Origin: Halarcobacter sp.
GTDB lineage: Bacteria; Campylobacterota; Campylobacteria; Campylobacterales; Arcobacteraceae
Reading direction: 5' to 3'
Assembly: GCF_963675975.1 (NCBI RefSeq)
Contig: NZ_OY780939.1
Coordinates: 1,736,001 to 1,800,000 of the forward strand
DNA: 64,000 nucleotides
Each line of letters starts with the position of its first letter. Position 1 is the stretch's first letter. The notes under the pieces were generated by a model that searched no databases, was not told where the DNA came from, and was given only the letters and a program-made list of their open reading frames with translations. Positions 53,611 through 62,441 of the stretch are shown piece by piece. The translations under genes were made by a program, and so were the position numbers.

Positions 53611-54855
53611 TTAACCTAAAGCTGCTTCTACTGAAGCTGTAAATCTTTTTAATCCCTCTTCTAAAATATCATCTTCAATAGTTAAAGGAGGAATAAACTT
53701 AATAATTTCACCTGTAGAGCAAGCTCCAATAACAAGTTTATTTTCGAAACATTTTGTTGTAATAGCTTTTGCTGTTGCAGGAGAATCAAACTGAATTGCT
53801 AACATCATACCTTTTTGTCTTACATCAACTACTTGAGAATATTTACTATCTAGTTCATCAAGAACTTTTCTTACAATTTCACCTTTTCTTTTTGTTTCAT
53901 TGTTAAAAGTCTCATCTTTAAAGAATTCAATACCAACTTTACCAGCTACATAAGATAATCCTTGACCTCTAAATGTTCCTGTATGTTGACCTGGACCCCA
54001 AGCTTTATCGTGCTCTGGTTTGTTGATGCACATACCAATTGGAGTTCCTATACCACCAAGACCTTTTGCTAAAACAATAATATCTGGGTCTAAATCCATA
54101 TCATCAAAACTAAAATAGCTTCCTGTTCTACCACTTGCACCTTGAATATCATCAAGAATTAAAAGTGCACCAGTATCTTTAGCTAACTTTTGAACTGCTT
54201 GAATCCACTCTTTTGAAGCTTCATGAACTCCACCTTCTGCTTGTAAAGGTTCAATTAAAAATGCAGCTGGTGGAACAAGACCTGAACCTGTATGTTCTAT
54301 TTGTTGTCTCATAAGTTCTAATGCATGCATATCATTGAATGTACCTCTTATGACATTGTTTAGAGGAACTCCTGAAGAGCTTCTAAAAGCATTATTAGCT
54401 GTACAAGCTAATGCACCTAAAGTCATACCATGGAAACCTCTGTGAAAAGCTACTACTTCAGTTCTTCCTGTTACTTTTCTAGCTAATTTTAAGGCAGCTT
54501 CAACTGCATTTGTTCCTGTAGGACCTGTAAATTGAAGTTTGTAATCACCCATTCCACGTGGCACTAAAATTGTTTTTACGAAAGTTTGAATAAAGTCTCT
54601 TTTTACATCAGTAAACATATCTAAAGACTGGATTACACCATCATTTTTTATAAACTCTATAATTGCATCTTGCATCTCTTGATTGTTGTGACCAAAGTTT
54701 AAAACTCCAGCTCCAGCAAAAAAATCTATATAATCATCGTTGTTTTCATCTATCATTACTGCATTTTTTGCAGATTTAAATACTGTAGGTACGGCTCTAC
54801 AATATGCTCTTATCTCAGATTCGTGTTGTTCGAAAATATTTGTTTCATTTGCCAT
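53611..54855 (-). CDS. doeD: Diaminobutyrate:2-oxoglutarate aminotransferase (DoeD/EctB type)
   Basis: 414-residue class III PLP aminotransferase. The EctB/DoeD features are TNIFEQHESEIRAYCRAVPT, QFTGPTGTNAVEAALKLARK, HRGFHGMTLGALACTANNAF, and the PLP lysine in PDIIVLAKGLGGIGTPIGMC. It should convert L-2,4-diaminobutyrate to aspartate semialdehyde. EctB runs the reverse in ectoine synthesis, but no EctA or EctC gene is here and the dehydrogenase and hydrolase genes follow, so catabolic DoeD is the better name. AAGGAAAAAAA precedes the ATG. First gene of the importer/catabolic operon. Confidence 0.9.
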   Translation of the reverse strand: MANETNIFEQHESEIRAYCRAVPTVFKSAKNAVMIDENNDDYIDFFAGAGVLNFGHNNQEMQDAIIEFIKNDGVIQSLDMFTDVKRDFIQTFVKTILVPRGMGDYKLQFTGPTGTNAVEAALKLARKVTGRTEVVAFHRGFHGMTLGALACTANNAFRSSSGVPLNNVIRGTFNDMHALELMRQQIEHTGSGLVPPAAFLIEPLQAEGGVHEASKEWIQAVQKLAKDTGALLILDDIQGASGRTGSYFSFDDMDLDPDIIVLAKGLGGIGTPIGMCINKPEHDKAWGPGQHTGTFRGQGLSYVAGKVGIEFFKDETFNNETKRKGEIVRKVLDELDSKYSQVVDVRQKGMMLAIQFDSPATAKAITTKCFENKLVIGACSTGEIIKFIPPLTIEDDILEEGLKRFTASVEAALG

Positions 54856-55436
54856 TTTTTTTCCTTTTAATAATATATTAGTTGTTTTAAAATATGGAAT
54901 GACCCTCTAAGTTAGACTAATTAATAACATTATTTAATATATAAGCATATTAAATAGAATTAGCCCAAAATCGCAATCAACATTGTACAGGATCGATTGC
55001 GGGGGTCTAAATGGCAGCCATAATGAAATTTTTGTCTTGAATAAGTAAGTTTTGTATTTGTTTTACAGGTCTTGTAAGTATCTCTACCTGTTTATATAAG
55101 TTAATAAGAAGAGTACTAATTATGTGTTTTAATTTTGATGATTGGTAACAGAAAAAAAACATCTTATCTCCCTTATTTTTAATTATACGAAAATGGTAAC
55201 GAAAAAATTTTTTTTAGTCAAATTTTTTTTGTATAGAATGTGTACAATTTAATTGTGACTTTTTGAAATATTTGAATACATTTTATATATAACTTTTTAA
55301 TAATATTTGAAATATGTTACTTTTACCCTTGGAATTTTTTTTTAAACTGATATACTTTTGCCTTAAAACAAAAAGCACACTTTTTACATACTTTTGTTTT
55401 ATATTATTTTGAAAAATTTAATTTCGAGGCGAAATC
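54856..55436. promoter_or_regulatory. Divergent control region of doeD and aspA
   Basis: 580 bp without a gene, long for this genome. Near the doeD side a GC-richer island at about 54960-55020 carries a 7-bp dyad, CGCAATC at 54972-54978 and GATTGCG at 54995-55001, in otherwise very AT-rich sequence; it may be a leader structure or regulator site. The middle is T-rich with many possible promoters. The palindrome shared with the MDR operon lies at 55368-55387 near aspA. No regulator gene (EnuR, DoeX) is in the window. Confidence 0.55.
55368..55387. promoter_or_regulatory. Palindromic putative operator, copy 2
   Basis: ACAAAAAGCACACTTTTTAC, 49 bp before the aspA ATG, matches 17 of 20 bases of the palindrome at 46857-46876 (arms AAAAAG / CTTTTT around CACA). 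Confidence 0.5.
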
Positions 55437-56840
55437 ATGGAAGAACAATATAGAATTGAACACGATTTTTTAGGTGAAAAAAAGATAGAAAAAGATGCCT
55501 ACTATGGTATTCAAACATTAAGAGCAAGGGAGAATTTTGATATTACTCATACAAGTTTATCTCTGTTTCCTACTTTTATAAAATCTTTAGCAAAAGTGAA
55601 AAAGGCTTGTGCTTTAACTAACTTTGAGTTAGGTGATTTAAATGATATGCAAAGAGATGCAATAATTCAAGCTTGTAATGAGATTATTGATGGTAAGTTT
55701 CATGATCAATTTATAGTTGACCCAATTCAAGGTGGAGCAGGAACTTCAACTAATATGAATGCAAATGAAGTTATAGCAAATAGAGCTTTAGAGATATTAG
55801 CAAAACCAAGAAGTTCATACGATATTATACATCCAAATAATCATATCAATATGAGTCAGTCTACAAATGATGTTTATCCAACAGCAATAAAATTAACTTT
55901 ATATGATTTAATTTATAAACTAAAAGATTCACTTAGATATCTAAGAGACAGTTTTGATGAAAAAGCTGTTGAGTTTAAAGATGTTCTTAAAATGGGAAGA
56001 ACACAACTTCAAGATGCAGTTCCTATGACTTTAGGGCAAGAGTTTAAAACATATTCAGTAATGATTGATGAGGATATATTTAGATTAAGAGAAGCACAAG
56101 CTTTATTAAAAGAGGTAAATCTTGGAGCAACTGCAATTGGTACAGGAATAAATACTAAACCTGAATATAGAAGAAAAGTTATCAATAATCTAAGAGATGT
56201 AACAGGGGTTGATTACGAAAGTGCAGGGGATTTAATTGAAGCTACGCAAGATACTGGTGCTTTTGTTCATATCTCTGGAATCTTAAAAAGAGTTGCTATT
56301 AAAATCTCTAAAATTTGTAATGACTTAAGACTTTTAAGTTCTGGACCAAGAGCTGGATTAAATGAGATAAATCTTCCAAAAATGCAACCAGGAAGTTCAA
56401 TTATGCCAGGAAAGGTTAATCCAGTTATTCCTGAAGTGGTAAATCAAGTTGCCTTTGAAGTAATTGGAGCAGATGCTACAATCTCTATTGCTTGTGAAGG
56501 TGGACAGCTTCAACTTAATGTATTTGAACCTTTAGTAGCATATAAACTATTTACATCAATTAATATGATGAGAAGATCATTTTACACTTTAGCTAAAAAA
56601 TGTGTTAAAGGTATCACTGCAAATGAAGATGTTTGTATGAATAATATTTTAAATTCAGTTACATTGGTTACTTGCCTAAACCCAATTTTAGGTTATGAAA
56701 AAAGTTCAGCAATCGCTAAAGAAGCCCTTGCAACAAACAAAAGAGTATATGATATAATTTTAGAGCAAGAACTATTTACTAAAGAGGAGTTAGATGAACT
56801 TCTTCACCCTAAAAATATGGTAAATAACTATAATGTATAA
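55437..56840 (+). CDS. aspA: Aspartate ammonia-lyase
   Basis: 467 residues, cytosolic homotetramer that splits aspartate to fumarate and ammonia. Blocks: YRIEHDFLGEKKIEKDAYYG, then GGAGTSTNMNANEVIANRAL, MSQSTNDVYPTAIKLTLYDL, and the superfamily signature GSSIMPGKVNPVIPEVVNQV. It is divergent from doeD and provides the final step that feeds the aspartate made from ectoine into the citric acid cycle; it also has general roles in these organisms (aspartate as carbon source and fumarate as electron acceptor). GAGG lies 8 bp before the ATG. Confidence 0.97.
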   Translation: MEEQYRIEHDFLGEKKIEKDAYYGIQTLRARENFDITHTSLSLFPTFIKSLAKVKKACALTNFELGDLNDMQRDAIIQACNEIIDGKFHDQFIVDPIQGGAGTSTNMNANEVIANRALEILAKPRSSYDIIHPNNHINMSQSTNDVYPTAIKLTLYDLIYKLKDSLRYLRDSFDEKAVEFKDVLKMGRTQLQDAVPMTLGQEFKTYSVMIDEDIFRLREAQALLKEVNLGATAIGTGINTKPEYRRKVINNLRDVTGVDYESAGDLIEATQDTGAFVHISGILKRVAIKISKICNDLRLLSSGPRAGLNEINLPKMQPGSSIMPGKVNPVIPEVVNQVAFEVIGADATISIACEGGQLQLNVFEPLVAYKLFTSINMMRRSFYTLAKKCVKGITANEDVCMNNILNSVTLVTCLNPILGYEKSSAIAKEALATNKRVYDIILEQELFTKEELDELLHPKNMVNNYNV

Positions 56841-56902
56841 TAAGAACAACTCGTTGTTCTCTTTAGGTTTTCTCAAAGAGAGTCTAAAGACAAGTTTCTT
56901 TT

Positions 56903-56926
56903 AAGTGGAATTTATTTCCACTTTTT
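56903..56926 (+). terminator. Rho-independent terminator of aspA
   Basis: AAGTGGAA, loop TTTAT, TTCCACTT followed by TTT: 8-bp perfect stem 60 bp after the stop. A short palindrome GAACAACTCGTTGTTC lies between stop and terminator. Confidence 0.8.
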
Positions 56927-56948
56927 AAAAAGAAAATATAAAATAAAG

Positions 56949-56972
56949 GTCCCTAAAAAATGGGACATTTTT
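56949..56972 (+). terminator. Hairpin ahead of the asparaginase-like gene
   Basis: GTCCC, loop TAAAAAAT, GGGAC then ATTTTT: a small terminator- or attenuator-like hairpin just 10 bp before the ATG of the asparaginase-like gene, so it may also affect its translation. Confidence 0.55.
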
Positions 56973-56982
56973 AAGGAATAAA

Positions 56983-57477
56983 ATGAATGTAACTATTATA
57001 AATACAGGTGGAACTTTTAATAAAAGATATAATCCAATAAAAGGGCAACTTGAAGTACCTACAGATAATATTGCATTGGATAAGATTGTTGAATCTTGCC
57101 ATAATGTAAATTTTGAGATTAAAAATGTGGTTTCAAAAGATAGTTTAGATATGGATGATAACGACAGACAAATCATTTGTGATGCTATAAAAGCTACTAA
57201 AAATGACAAAATTATAATTATTCATGGAACTGATACAGTTCATTTAACATCTGCTTTAATTAAAGAGGAAAAAATAGAAAAGAAAATTGTATTCACAGGA
57301 GCTATGGTTCCTATGAGTATTGATACTGTTGAAGCAACTATGAATTTCTCTCAAGCTTTAGGGTTTTTAAATGCAAACATAGATAATGGCACCTTTATCT
57401 CTATGCATGGAGTTGTAGTAGACTCTTCTAAACTTGTTAAAAATAGAGAATTAGGACAATTTCTTATCCAAAACTAA
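56983..57477 (+). CDS. Stand-alone asparaginase N-terminal domain protein
   Basis: 164 residues covering only the N-terminal domain of type I/II L-asparaginases (usually ~330). The first active-site motif is INTGGTFNKRYNPIKGQLEV (TGGT with catalytic Thr) and the second is KIIIIHGTDTVHLTSALI (HGTDT). The C-terminal domain is not found downstream, because the convergent ABC permease gene begins at the next base after the stop. Single-domain forms occur in related bacteria, so it may be a natural short family rather than a broken gene. Position after aspA suggests aspartate/asparagine metabolism. Confidence 0.8.
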   Translation: MNVTIINTGGTFNKRYNPIKGQLEVPTDNIALDKIVESCHNVNFEIKNVVSKDSLDMDDNDRQIICDAIKATKNDKIIIIHGTDTVHLTSALIKEEKIEKKIVFTGAMVPMSIDTVEATMNFSQALGFLNANIDNGTFISMHGVVVDSSKLVKNRELGQFLIQN

Positions 57478-58560
57478 TCATGTAACTTTTTTCTTAAAGA
57501 ACCAAGTTGCAACAGCTAAGGTTACAATACCCAAAGCAATCATGGGAATAATTTCCCAGATTGCTATATCCCAAGATATATCTTTTAGAAATACCCCTTT
57601 TAAAACTATTAAAAAATATTTTAAAGCTACAAAATCTGTAAAAGGGATAAGCCAGTCAGGCATATTTTCTACGGGAGTTGCAAATCCAGACATCAAAATT
57701 GAAGGTACCAATAATACAAAAGCACCTAATATACCTTGTTGTTGGGTTGAAGATATAGATGAAATAAAAAGACCAAAACCTACAATAGAAAATACAAAAG
57801 CAAAAATTGCAAGGGCTAAAATCCAAAAAGAACCAAGAAATGGAACTTTAAAAAAGATAATAGCTGAAAGAAAAATCACTGCGGCTTCAATAATACTAAT
57901 TACCATAGGTGGAATAGTTTTCCCAATAATTAAAACCATAGGACTTAAAGGTGCTACTGATATTTGCTCAAAAGTTCCGAGTTCTCTTTCTCTAGCTACT
58001 GATAATGAGGTTAAAATCAAAGCAATAATCATAGTCAAACTTCCAATTAGATTTGGAAGTATCCACCAAAAGTTATCAAGATTTGGGTTATACCAGTTTC
58101 TAACATAAACACTTTGTGAGTTTTTAGAAAAAGTGTTGTTAATAATCATTTGAATATAACCTATAGTAATTTGGGAACTATTAGACTTTCTTCCATCTCC
58201 AATAATTCCAATTTCTGCTTGTTGATTCTTTTTTAATCTATTTGAAAACTCTTGGGAAATATCTATAGCTACCATGATTTTTTGGGAGTCTAGTTTCTCT
58301 TTTAAATCTTTATTACTTTTTAAAAATAATACATCTGAAAATCTATCACTATATTTTAATGCTCTAATTAACTCTTTACTTTCATTTGAATTATCCCTAT
58401 CTAGTACCCCAATGGAAACATCTTTTACTTCTAAAGTAACAGCAAAAGCAAAAAGAACTAATTGGATTATTGGAGGTACAATAATCACTATTCGTGAACG
58501 CTTGTCACTCCAAATTGCTAAAAACTCTTTTCTTATTAGGGCTAATAATTGATAAAACAT
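57478..58560 (-). CDS. ybhR: ABC-2 type efflux permease (YbhR-like)
   Basis: 360 residues from the ATG at 58560, whose first base is shared with the stop of the preceding permease gene; 59 extra codons upstream are in a shadow frame and are not real. N-terminal helix (RSRIVIIVPPIIQLVLFAFA), a ~150-residue periplasmic domain, then five helices in the C-terminal half (SLTMIIALILTSLSVARERE, GTFEQISVAPLSP, the ABC-2 signature). Pairs with the neighbouring permease (YbhS-like) and the double ATPase. Confidence 0.9.
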   Translation of the reverse strand: MFYQLLALIRKEFLAIWSDKRSRIVIIVPPIIQLVLFAFAVTLEVKDVSIGVLDRDNSNESKELIRALKYSDRFSDVLFLKSNKDLKEKLDSQKIMVAIDISQEFSNRLKKNQQAEIGIIGDGRKSNSSQITIGYIQMIINNTFSKNSQSVYVRNWYNPNLDNFWWILPNLIGSLTMIIALILTSLSVARERELGTFEQISVAPLSPMVLIIGKTIPPMVISIIEAAVIFLSAIIFFKVPFLGSFWILALAIFAFVFSIVGFGLFISSISSTQQQGILGAFVLLVPSILMSGFATPVENMPDWLIPFTDFVALKYFLIVLKGVFLKDISWDIAIWEIIPMIALGIVTLAVATWFFKKKVT

Positions 58561-59663
58561 TAACTTAACTTCTTTTTTGTGATTATAAAAATTATTGTAA
58601 AAAGTACAAAACCTATTAATAACATCCATAAAGTATTTGGAATGATGATTTCGTATACATCTCCTGTTAGAAACAAAGTTTGTAAAATAGTTGTAAAATA
58701 AGTAGCAGGTATAAAGTTTGTTATAACTTGAAGCCAATAGGGCATACTACTTATTTGAAATATAAAACCTGAAAGTATCATGGCCGGTAAAAATCCAATT
58801 ATCAATGCCATTTGTGAAGCAACAAACTGATTTTTTGCTAAGGTTGAAATCAATAAACCTAAACTCAATGAAGGTATTAAATAAACAGCTGATGTGAGAA
58901 ATAACATAAAATATGAGCCTCTATAAGGAATATCAAACCATAATAGAGTGATTAAAATACAAATAATAAGAGATAATATCCCAAGTACAAAATAGGGTAG
59001 AAGTTTACCTAAGAGTAACTCTAAAATTGTTGTTGGAGTTGACATAATAGCTTCCATTGTACCTCTTTCCCACTCCCTTGCAACAACTAAGGCTGTTAAA
59101 AGTGTACCAATAAGAGTTAAGATTACTGCAATTGAACCAGGAAGTAAAAAGTAGCTACTAAGCAAAGGGGCATTAAACCAATATCTTGTTTTTATATCTA
59201 TCAAAGAGTTAGTTTTTAGATTTTCATAAGATAACCAATTTTGCCATAACTCTTGGGCATATTTATTTACATATCCTGCAATATTTGGCTCACTTCCATC
59301 TGTGATAATTTGAATTTTAGGATTATGATTTAAAATATCTTTATCAAAACTTGCAGGTATTATTACCATGGCTCTTAGATTTCCCTCTTGAAGATTTTTT
59401 TCAAAATATCTTCTATCTTTTGAAATAGTAACTTTAAAACTTTCACTACTTTCAAAAGCTTTTACTAAACTTGTAGTGTGTTTTGAAGTTTTTTCAACAA
59501 CTATTCCAAGAGGTATATTTTTAGAATCAAGTGAGATTGCATAACCCATCAAAAAAAGTAACATCAAAGGTAGAATCAATGCTATTATTAAAGCACTAGG
59601 GTCTCTTATGATTTGTAAACTCTCTTTGATAAATATCGCTTTTAATCTTTGAAAACTAGGCAT
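58560..59663 (-). CDS. ybhS: ABC-2 type efflux permease (YbhS-like)
   Basis: 367 residues with the same layout as its neighbour: N-terminal helix (DPSALIIALILPLMLLFLMG), periplasmic domain, then helices with ALVVAREWERGTMEAIMSTP, the ABC-2 motif. It overlaps the ATPase gene by 8 bp. The two permeases presumably form a heterodimer. Confidence 0.92.
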   Translation of the reverse strand: MPSFQRLKAIFIKESLQIIRDPSALIIALILPLMLLFLMGYAISLDSKNIPLGIVVEKTSKHTTSLVKAFESSESFKVTISKDRRYFEKNLQEGNLRAMVIIPASFDKDILNHNPKIQIITDGSEPNIAGYVNKYAQELWQNWLSYENLKTNSLIDIKTRYWFNAPLLSSYFLLPGSIAVILTLIGTLLTALVVAREWERGTMEAIMSTPTTILELLLGKLLPYFVLGILSLIICILITLLWFDIPYRGSYFMLFLTSAVYLIPSLSLGLLISTLAKNQFVASQMALIIGFLPAMILSGFIFQISSMPYWLQVITNFIPATYFTTILQTLFLTGDVYEIIIPNTLWMLLIGFVLFTIIFIITKKKLS

Positions 59664-61356
59664 TATTATCTTCCCTTTTGATTAGCTCAATAAAAGCCTC
59701 TTCCATAGTTGCCTCAGATGAGATTTGACTTATTAGATTATGGGGAGTATCTAAAGCTATGGCTTTTCCTTTGTATATAAGTGCAATTCTGTCACAATAT
59801 TCAGCTTCATCCATAAAGTGGGTTGTAACCATTATAGTCATACCTTTTTGTACCATTGCATAAATATGATTCCAAAACTCCCGTCTTGTTTGCGGGTCTA
59901 TTCCTGAGGTTGGTTCATCTAAAAACAATACAACTGGATCATGCATCACTGCACATGCAAGTGAGAGTCTCTGTTTATATCCTAAAGGCAAGTTTTTTGA
60001 AGCAGTTTTTTTATATTTTTCAAGTTCAAATATTTTTATCATATCTTGAATTTTTTTGTTTTTATTTTTACCCTTTAAACCATAAACACCAGCAAAGAAT
60101 TTTAGGTTTTCATATACAGAGATATCTCCATACAAAGAAAACTTTTGAGACATATATCCAATCTCTTTTCTTGCTTTATATGATGATTCTTGTAAACTCA
60201 TACCTAAAACTTCAGCACTACCAGATGTTGGTTTCATAAGTCCACATAACATTTTAAATGTTGTAGATTTTCCTGCACCATTTGGTCCTAAAAAACCAAA
60301 AATTTCCCCTTTTTTAATTTTAAAATTTACATTATCAGTTGCTGTAAAACTTCCAAATTTTTTAGTTAGGTTTTTTGCTTGAATCAGGTGGGTATAATTG
60401 TTATCGTCTAGTTGTTTCATTTGTTTTGCTAGAAGTGATTCTCCATTGAATTCACCCTTTAAAATATTCATAAATCCATCTTCAAAGTTTGGTTCAATCT
60501 CTTCATATTTGCAATTAGAAGCTTCAATACTATCAAGATTTGGCAGTTTTTCTTTATTTTCACAAACAAGTTTTACACTGTTTCCTAAAATAACTCCATC
60601 TTTGATATCTTCATTTTTGAGTGCTAATCTTAGTGTTTTTCTTCTATCTTTAATTTCACCTTGGATTTTAAACACTTTACCTTTCATAGTATTACTTAAA
60701 TCTGAAGGGATTCCATTAAAAAGTATTTTTCCTTCATTTAGAAGTATTACTTCATCACATAAAGCTGCTTCATCAAGGTAGGCTGTACTCCAAATAACTG
60801 TAACATTTTCTTCAATTAGTTGGTTTACTATTGCCCATAACTCTTTTCTTGAAATTGGATCAACTCCAACTCCTGGCTCATCAAGAAGTAAAAGTTTTGG
60901 TTTTTTTATTAAAGCACAAGCTAAACCTAATTTTTGTTTCATTCCCCCTGATAAATCCTTTGCTAAAAAAGATTTAAAGTTTTTTAGGTTTATAAATTCT
61001 AAAAGTTCAGTTATTCTATCTTTTTGTTTTGATTTTTCTATTGATTGTAAATCTGCATATAGTTGTAGATTTTCAAAGACAGTTAAATCTTCATATAAAC
61101 CAAATTTTTGTGGCATATATCCAATTTGTTCTTGGACATTTTTTGCTTCTTTTGGAAGGGAAAAGTTTAAAACATTTAATTCCCCTTCATCAATATCCAA
61201 AAGACCTGTCATTAGTCTTATTAAGGTTGTTTTCCCTGCTCCATCAGGTCCCACTAGTCCAGTGATTTTTTTTTCTTTTATATTTAGGCTAATATTTGAA
61301 ATAGCTTTAGTAGTACCAAAACTTTTTGAAATATTAAGAATCTTAACCAGCGACAT
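59656..61356 (-). CDS. ybhF: Double ABC ATPase (YbhF-like)
   Basis: 566 residues with two fused nucleotide-binding domains. Domain 1: Walker A GLVGPDGAGKTTLIRLMTGL, signature DLSGGMKQKLGLACALIKKP, Walker B LLLLDEPGVGVDP. Domain 2: Walker A FGFLGPNGAGKSTTFKMLCG, signature region NLPLGYKQRLSLACAVMHDP (LPLGY instead of LSGGQ), Walker B VVLFLDEPTSGIDP. The changed second signature is usual in this subfamily. It energises the two ABC-2 permeases. Overlaps ybhS by 8 bp. Confidence 0.95.
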   Translation of the reverse strand: MSLVKILNISKSFGTTKAISNISLNIKEKKITGLVGPDGAGKTTLIRLMTGLLDIDEGELNVLNFSLPKEAKNVQEQIGYMPQKFGLYEDLTVFENLQLYADLQSIEKSKQKDRITELLEFINLKNFKSFLAKDLSGGMKQKLGLACALIKKPKLLLLDEPGVGVDPISRKELWAIVNQLIEENVTVIWSTAYLDEAALCDEVILLNEGKILFNGIPSDLSNTMKGKVFKIQGEIKDRRKTLRLALKNEDIKDGVILGNSVKLVCENKEKLPNLDSIEASNCKYEEIEPNFEDGFMNILKGEFNGESLLAKQMKQLDDNNYTHLIQAKNLTKKFGSFTATDNVNFKIKKGEIFGFLGPNGAGKSTTFKMLCGLMKPTSGSAEVLGMSLQESSYKARKEIGYMSQKFSLYGDISVYENLKFFAGVYGLKGKNKNKKIQDMIKIFELEKYKKTASKNLPLGYKQRLSLACAVMHDPVVLFLDEPTSGIDPQTRREFWNHIYAMVQKGMTIMVTTHFMDEAEYCDRIALIYKGKAIALDTPHNLISQISSEATMEEAFIELIKREDNNA

Positions 61357-61364
61357 AATTAATC

Positions 61365-62333
61365 TTAATCTAAATCTTCATATTCAATAGTTACAGGCAT
61401 CCCTTGTCTAATAAACTTATCAGGGTTTTCAATAATCAATCTTACCCTATAAACAAGTTGTGTTCTTAACTCTTGAGTTTGGACATTTTTAGGGGTAAAT
61501 TCTGCTTGAGCAGAGATAAAACTAACCCTTGCATCATAAGGTTTATCAGGTTTGCTATCTGTATAAACTTTTGCTTTCATATTAGCTTGAATCAAACCTA
61601 GATATTTTTCATCAATATAGCTTCTAATCCAAAACTCATCAGTAAGAGCTATTTCAAAAATAGGTGTTCCCACATCAACAATTGCTCCAACTTCATGTGC
61701 TCTTGTTAAAATAGTTCCATCATTTGGTGAAATAAGTTTTGTATCTTCAATACGAATTGCTGCTTTTTCAAGGTTTGCTTGTAGTGTTTCAAGTTGAGCA
61801 TAAGCCATTTGGATATCTTGTTTTAAGTATCCATTTTTCATCTGTTCATAACTACTTTTTGCCAAATCAACTTGTGCTTTTGCTTCTTCATAGGCAAAAG
61901 TATAATCATCAAAAAGTTGATTAGAAATAGAATTTGTTTCTTTTAGTTTTTTATTTCTTTCATAATCTTTTTTAGCTTTATTTAGAGAAACAACACTTCT
62001 ATCATATGAAGCTTTTGCTTTTGAAATCTCTTCTTGTCTGTAGCCATTTTCAAGCTTGTCTATTTGCGCTTTTTGCATTTTTATTTGAGCTTGAATTGCT
62101 TTATAGTTTTGTTGGTATAAATCATCTTTTAAACTTGCTAAAGTTTGACCTTTTTTTACAGTTTGTCCTTCATCTAATGCTAGTTTATCAATTTTCCCTG
62201 ATACTCTAAATCCTAGTGTTACTGTTCTTAAATCTACATTTCCGAAAAATTTAGTTGTTTCCTCTTTTTTAAAGCATCCTGTAAAAAGTATAAAAATAAT
62301 AAATGATAGGGTATAAATAGTTATTTTTTTCAT
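61365..62333 (-). CDS. ybhG: Membrane-fusion lipoprotein (YbhG/HlyD-like)
   Basis: 322 residues. Signal peptide with lipobox (FILFTGC, Cys at residue ~20), so it is probably lipid-anchored in the periplasm. Lipoyl-like half (RVSGKIDKLALDEGQTVKKG), a long coiled-coil hairpin ~75-195 (NKLKETNSISNQLFDDYTFA) and a barrel domain (NDGTILTRAHEVGAIVDVGT) are in the MFP order. First gene of the efflux operon, 8 bp before the ATPase. No TetR-type repressor (CecR) is adjacent. Confidence 0.93.
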   Translation of the reverse strand: MKKITIYTLSFIIFILFTGCFKKEETTKFFGNVDLRTVTLGFRVSGKIDKLALDEGQTVKKGQTLASLKDDLYQQNYKAIQAQIKMQKAQIDKLENGYRQEEISKAKASYDRSVVSLNKAKKDYERNKKLKETNSISNQLFDDYTFAYEEAKAQVDLAKSSYEQMKNGYLKQDIQMAYAQLETLQANLEKAAIRIEDTKLISPNDGTILTRAHEVGAIVDVGTPIFEIALTDEFWIRSYIDEKYLGLIQANMKAKVYTDSKPDKPYDARVSFISAQAEFTPKNVQTQELRTQLVYRVRLIIENPDKFIRQGMPVTIEYEDLD

Positions 62334-62419
62334 AAAAAAATCCTGTTTTGCGTAAGTGTATAATTATATCTAAAATGAGTTTATAAATGTAAAAAGTGAT
62401 TATTAATGAAAGTTATATG

Positions 62420-62441
62420 ATATGAGATAAAAATCTCATAT
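62420..62441 (-). terminator. Hairpin after the ferritin gene
   Basis: ATATGAGAT, loop AAAA, ATCTCATAT: perfect 9-bp stem that begins at the base after the ferritin stop. The U-tract is weak on the minus strand. Confidence 0.55.

Noticed and set aside
53611..54855. Ectoine biosynthesis (EctB)
   Set aside because: EctA and EctC are absent, while hydrolase, dehydrogenase and importer genes surround the gene, so catabolic DoeD is preferred.
57542..58108. 188-codon plus-strand open frame
   Set aside because: Antisense shadow of the ABC permease gene; no ribosome site and no family features.
58561..58737. 59-codon N-terminal extension of the YbhR-like permease
   Set aside because: It lies wholly inside the end of the ybhS gene in another frame, shows no membrane or family features, and the ATG at 58560 overlaps the ybhS stop by one base as expected in this operon.
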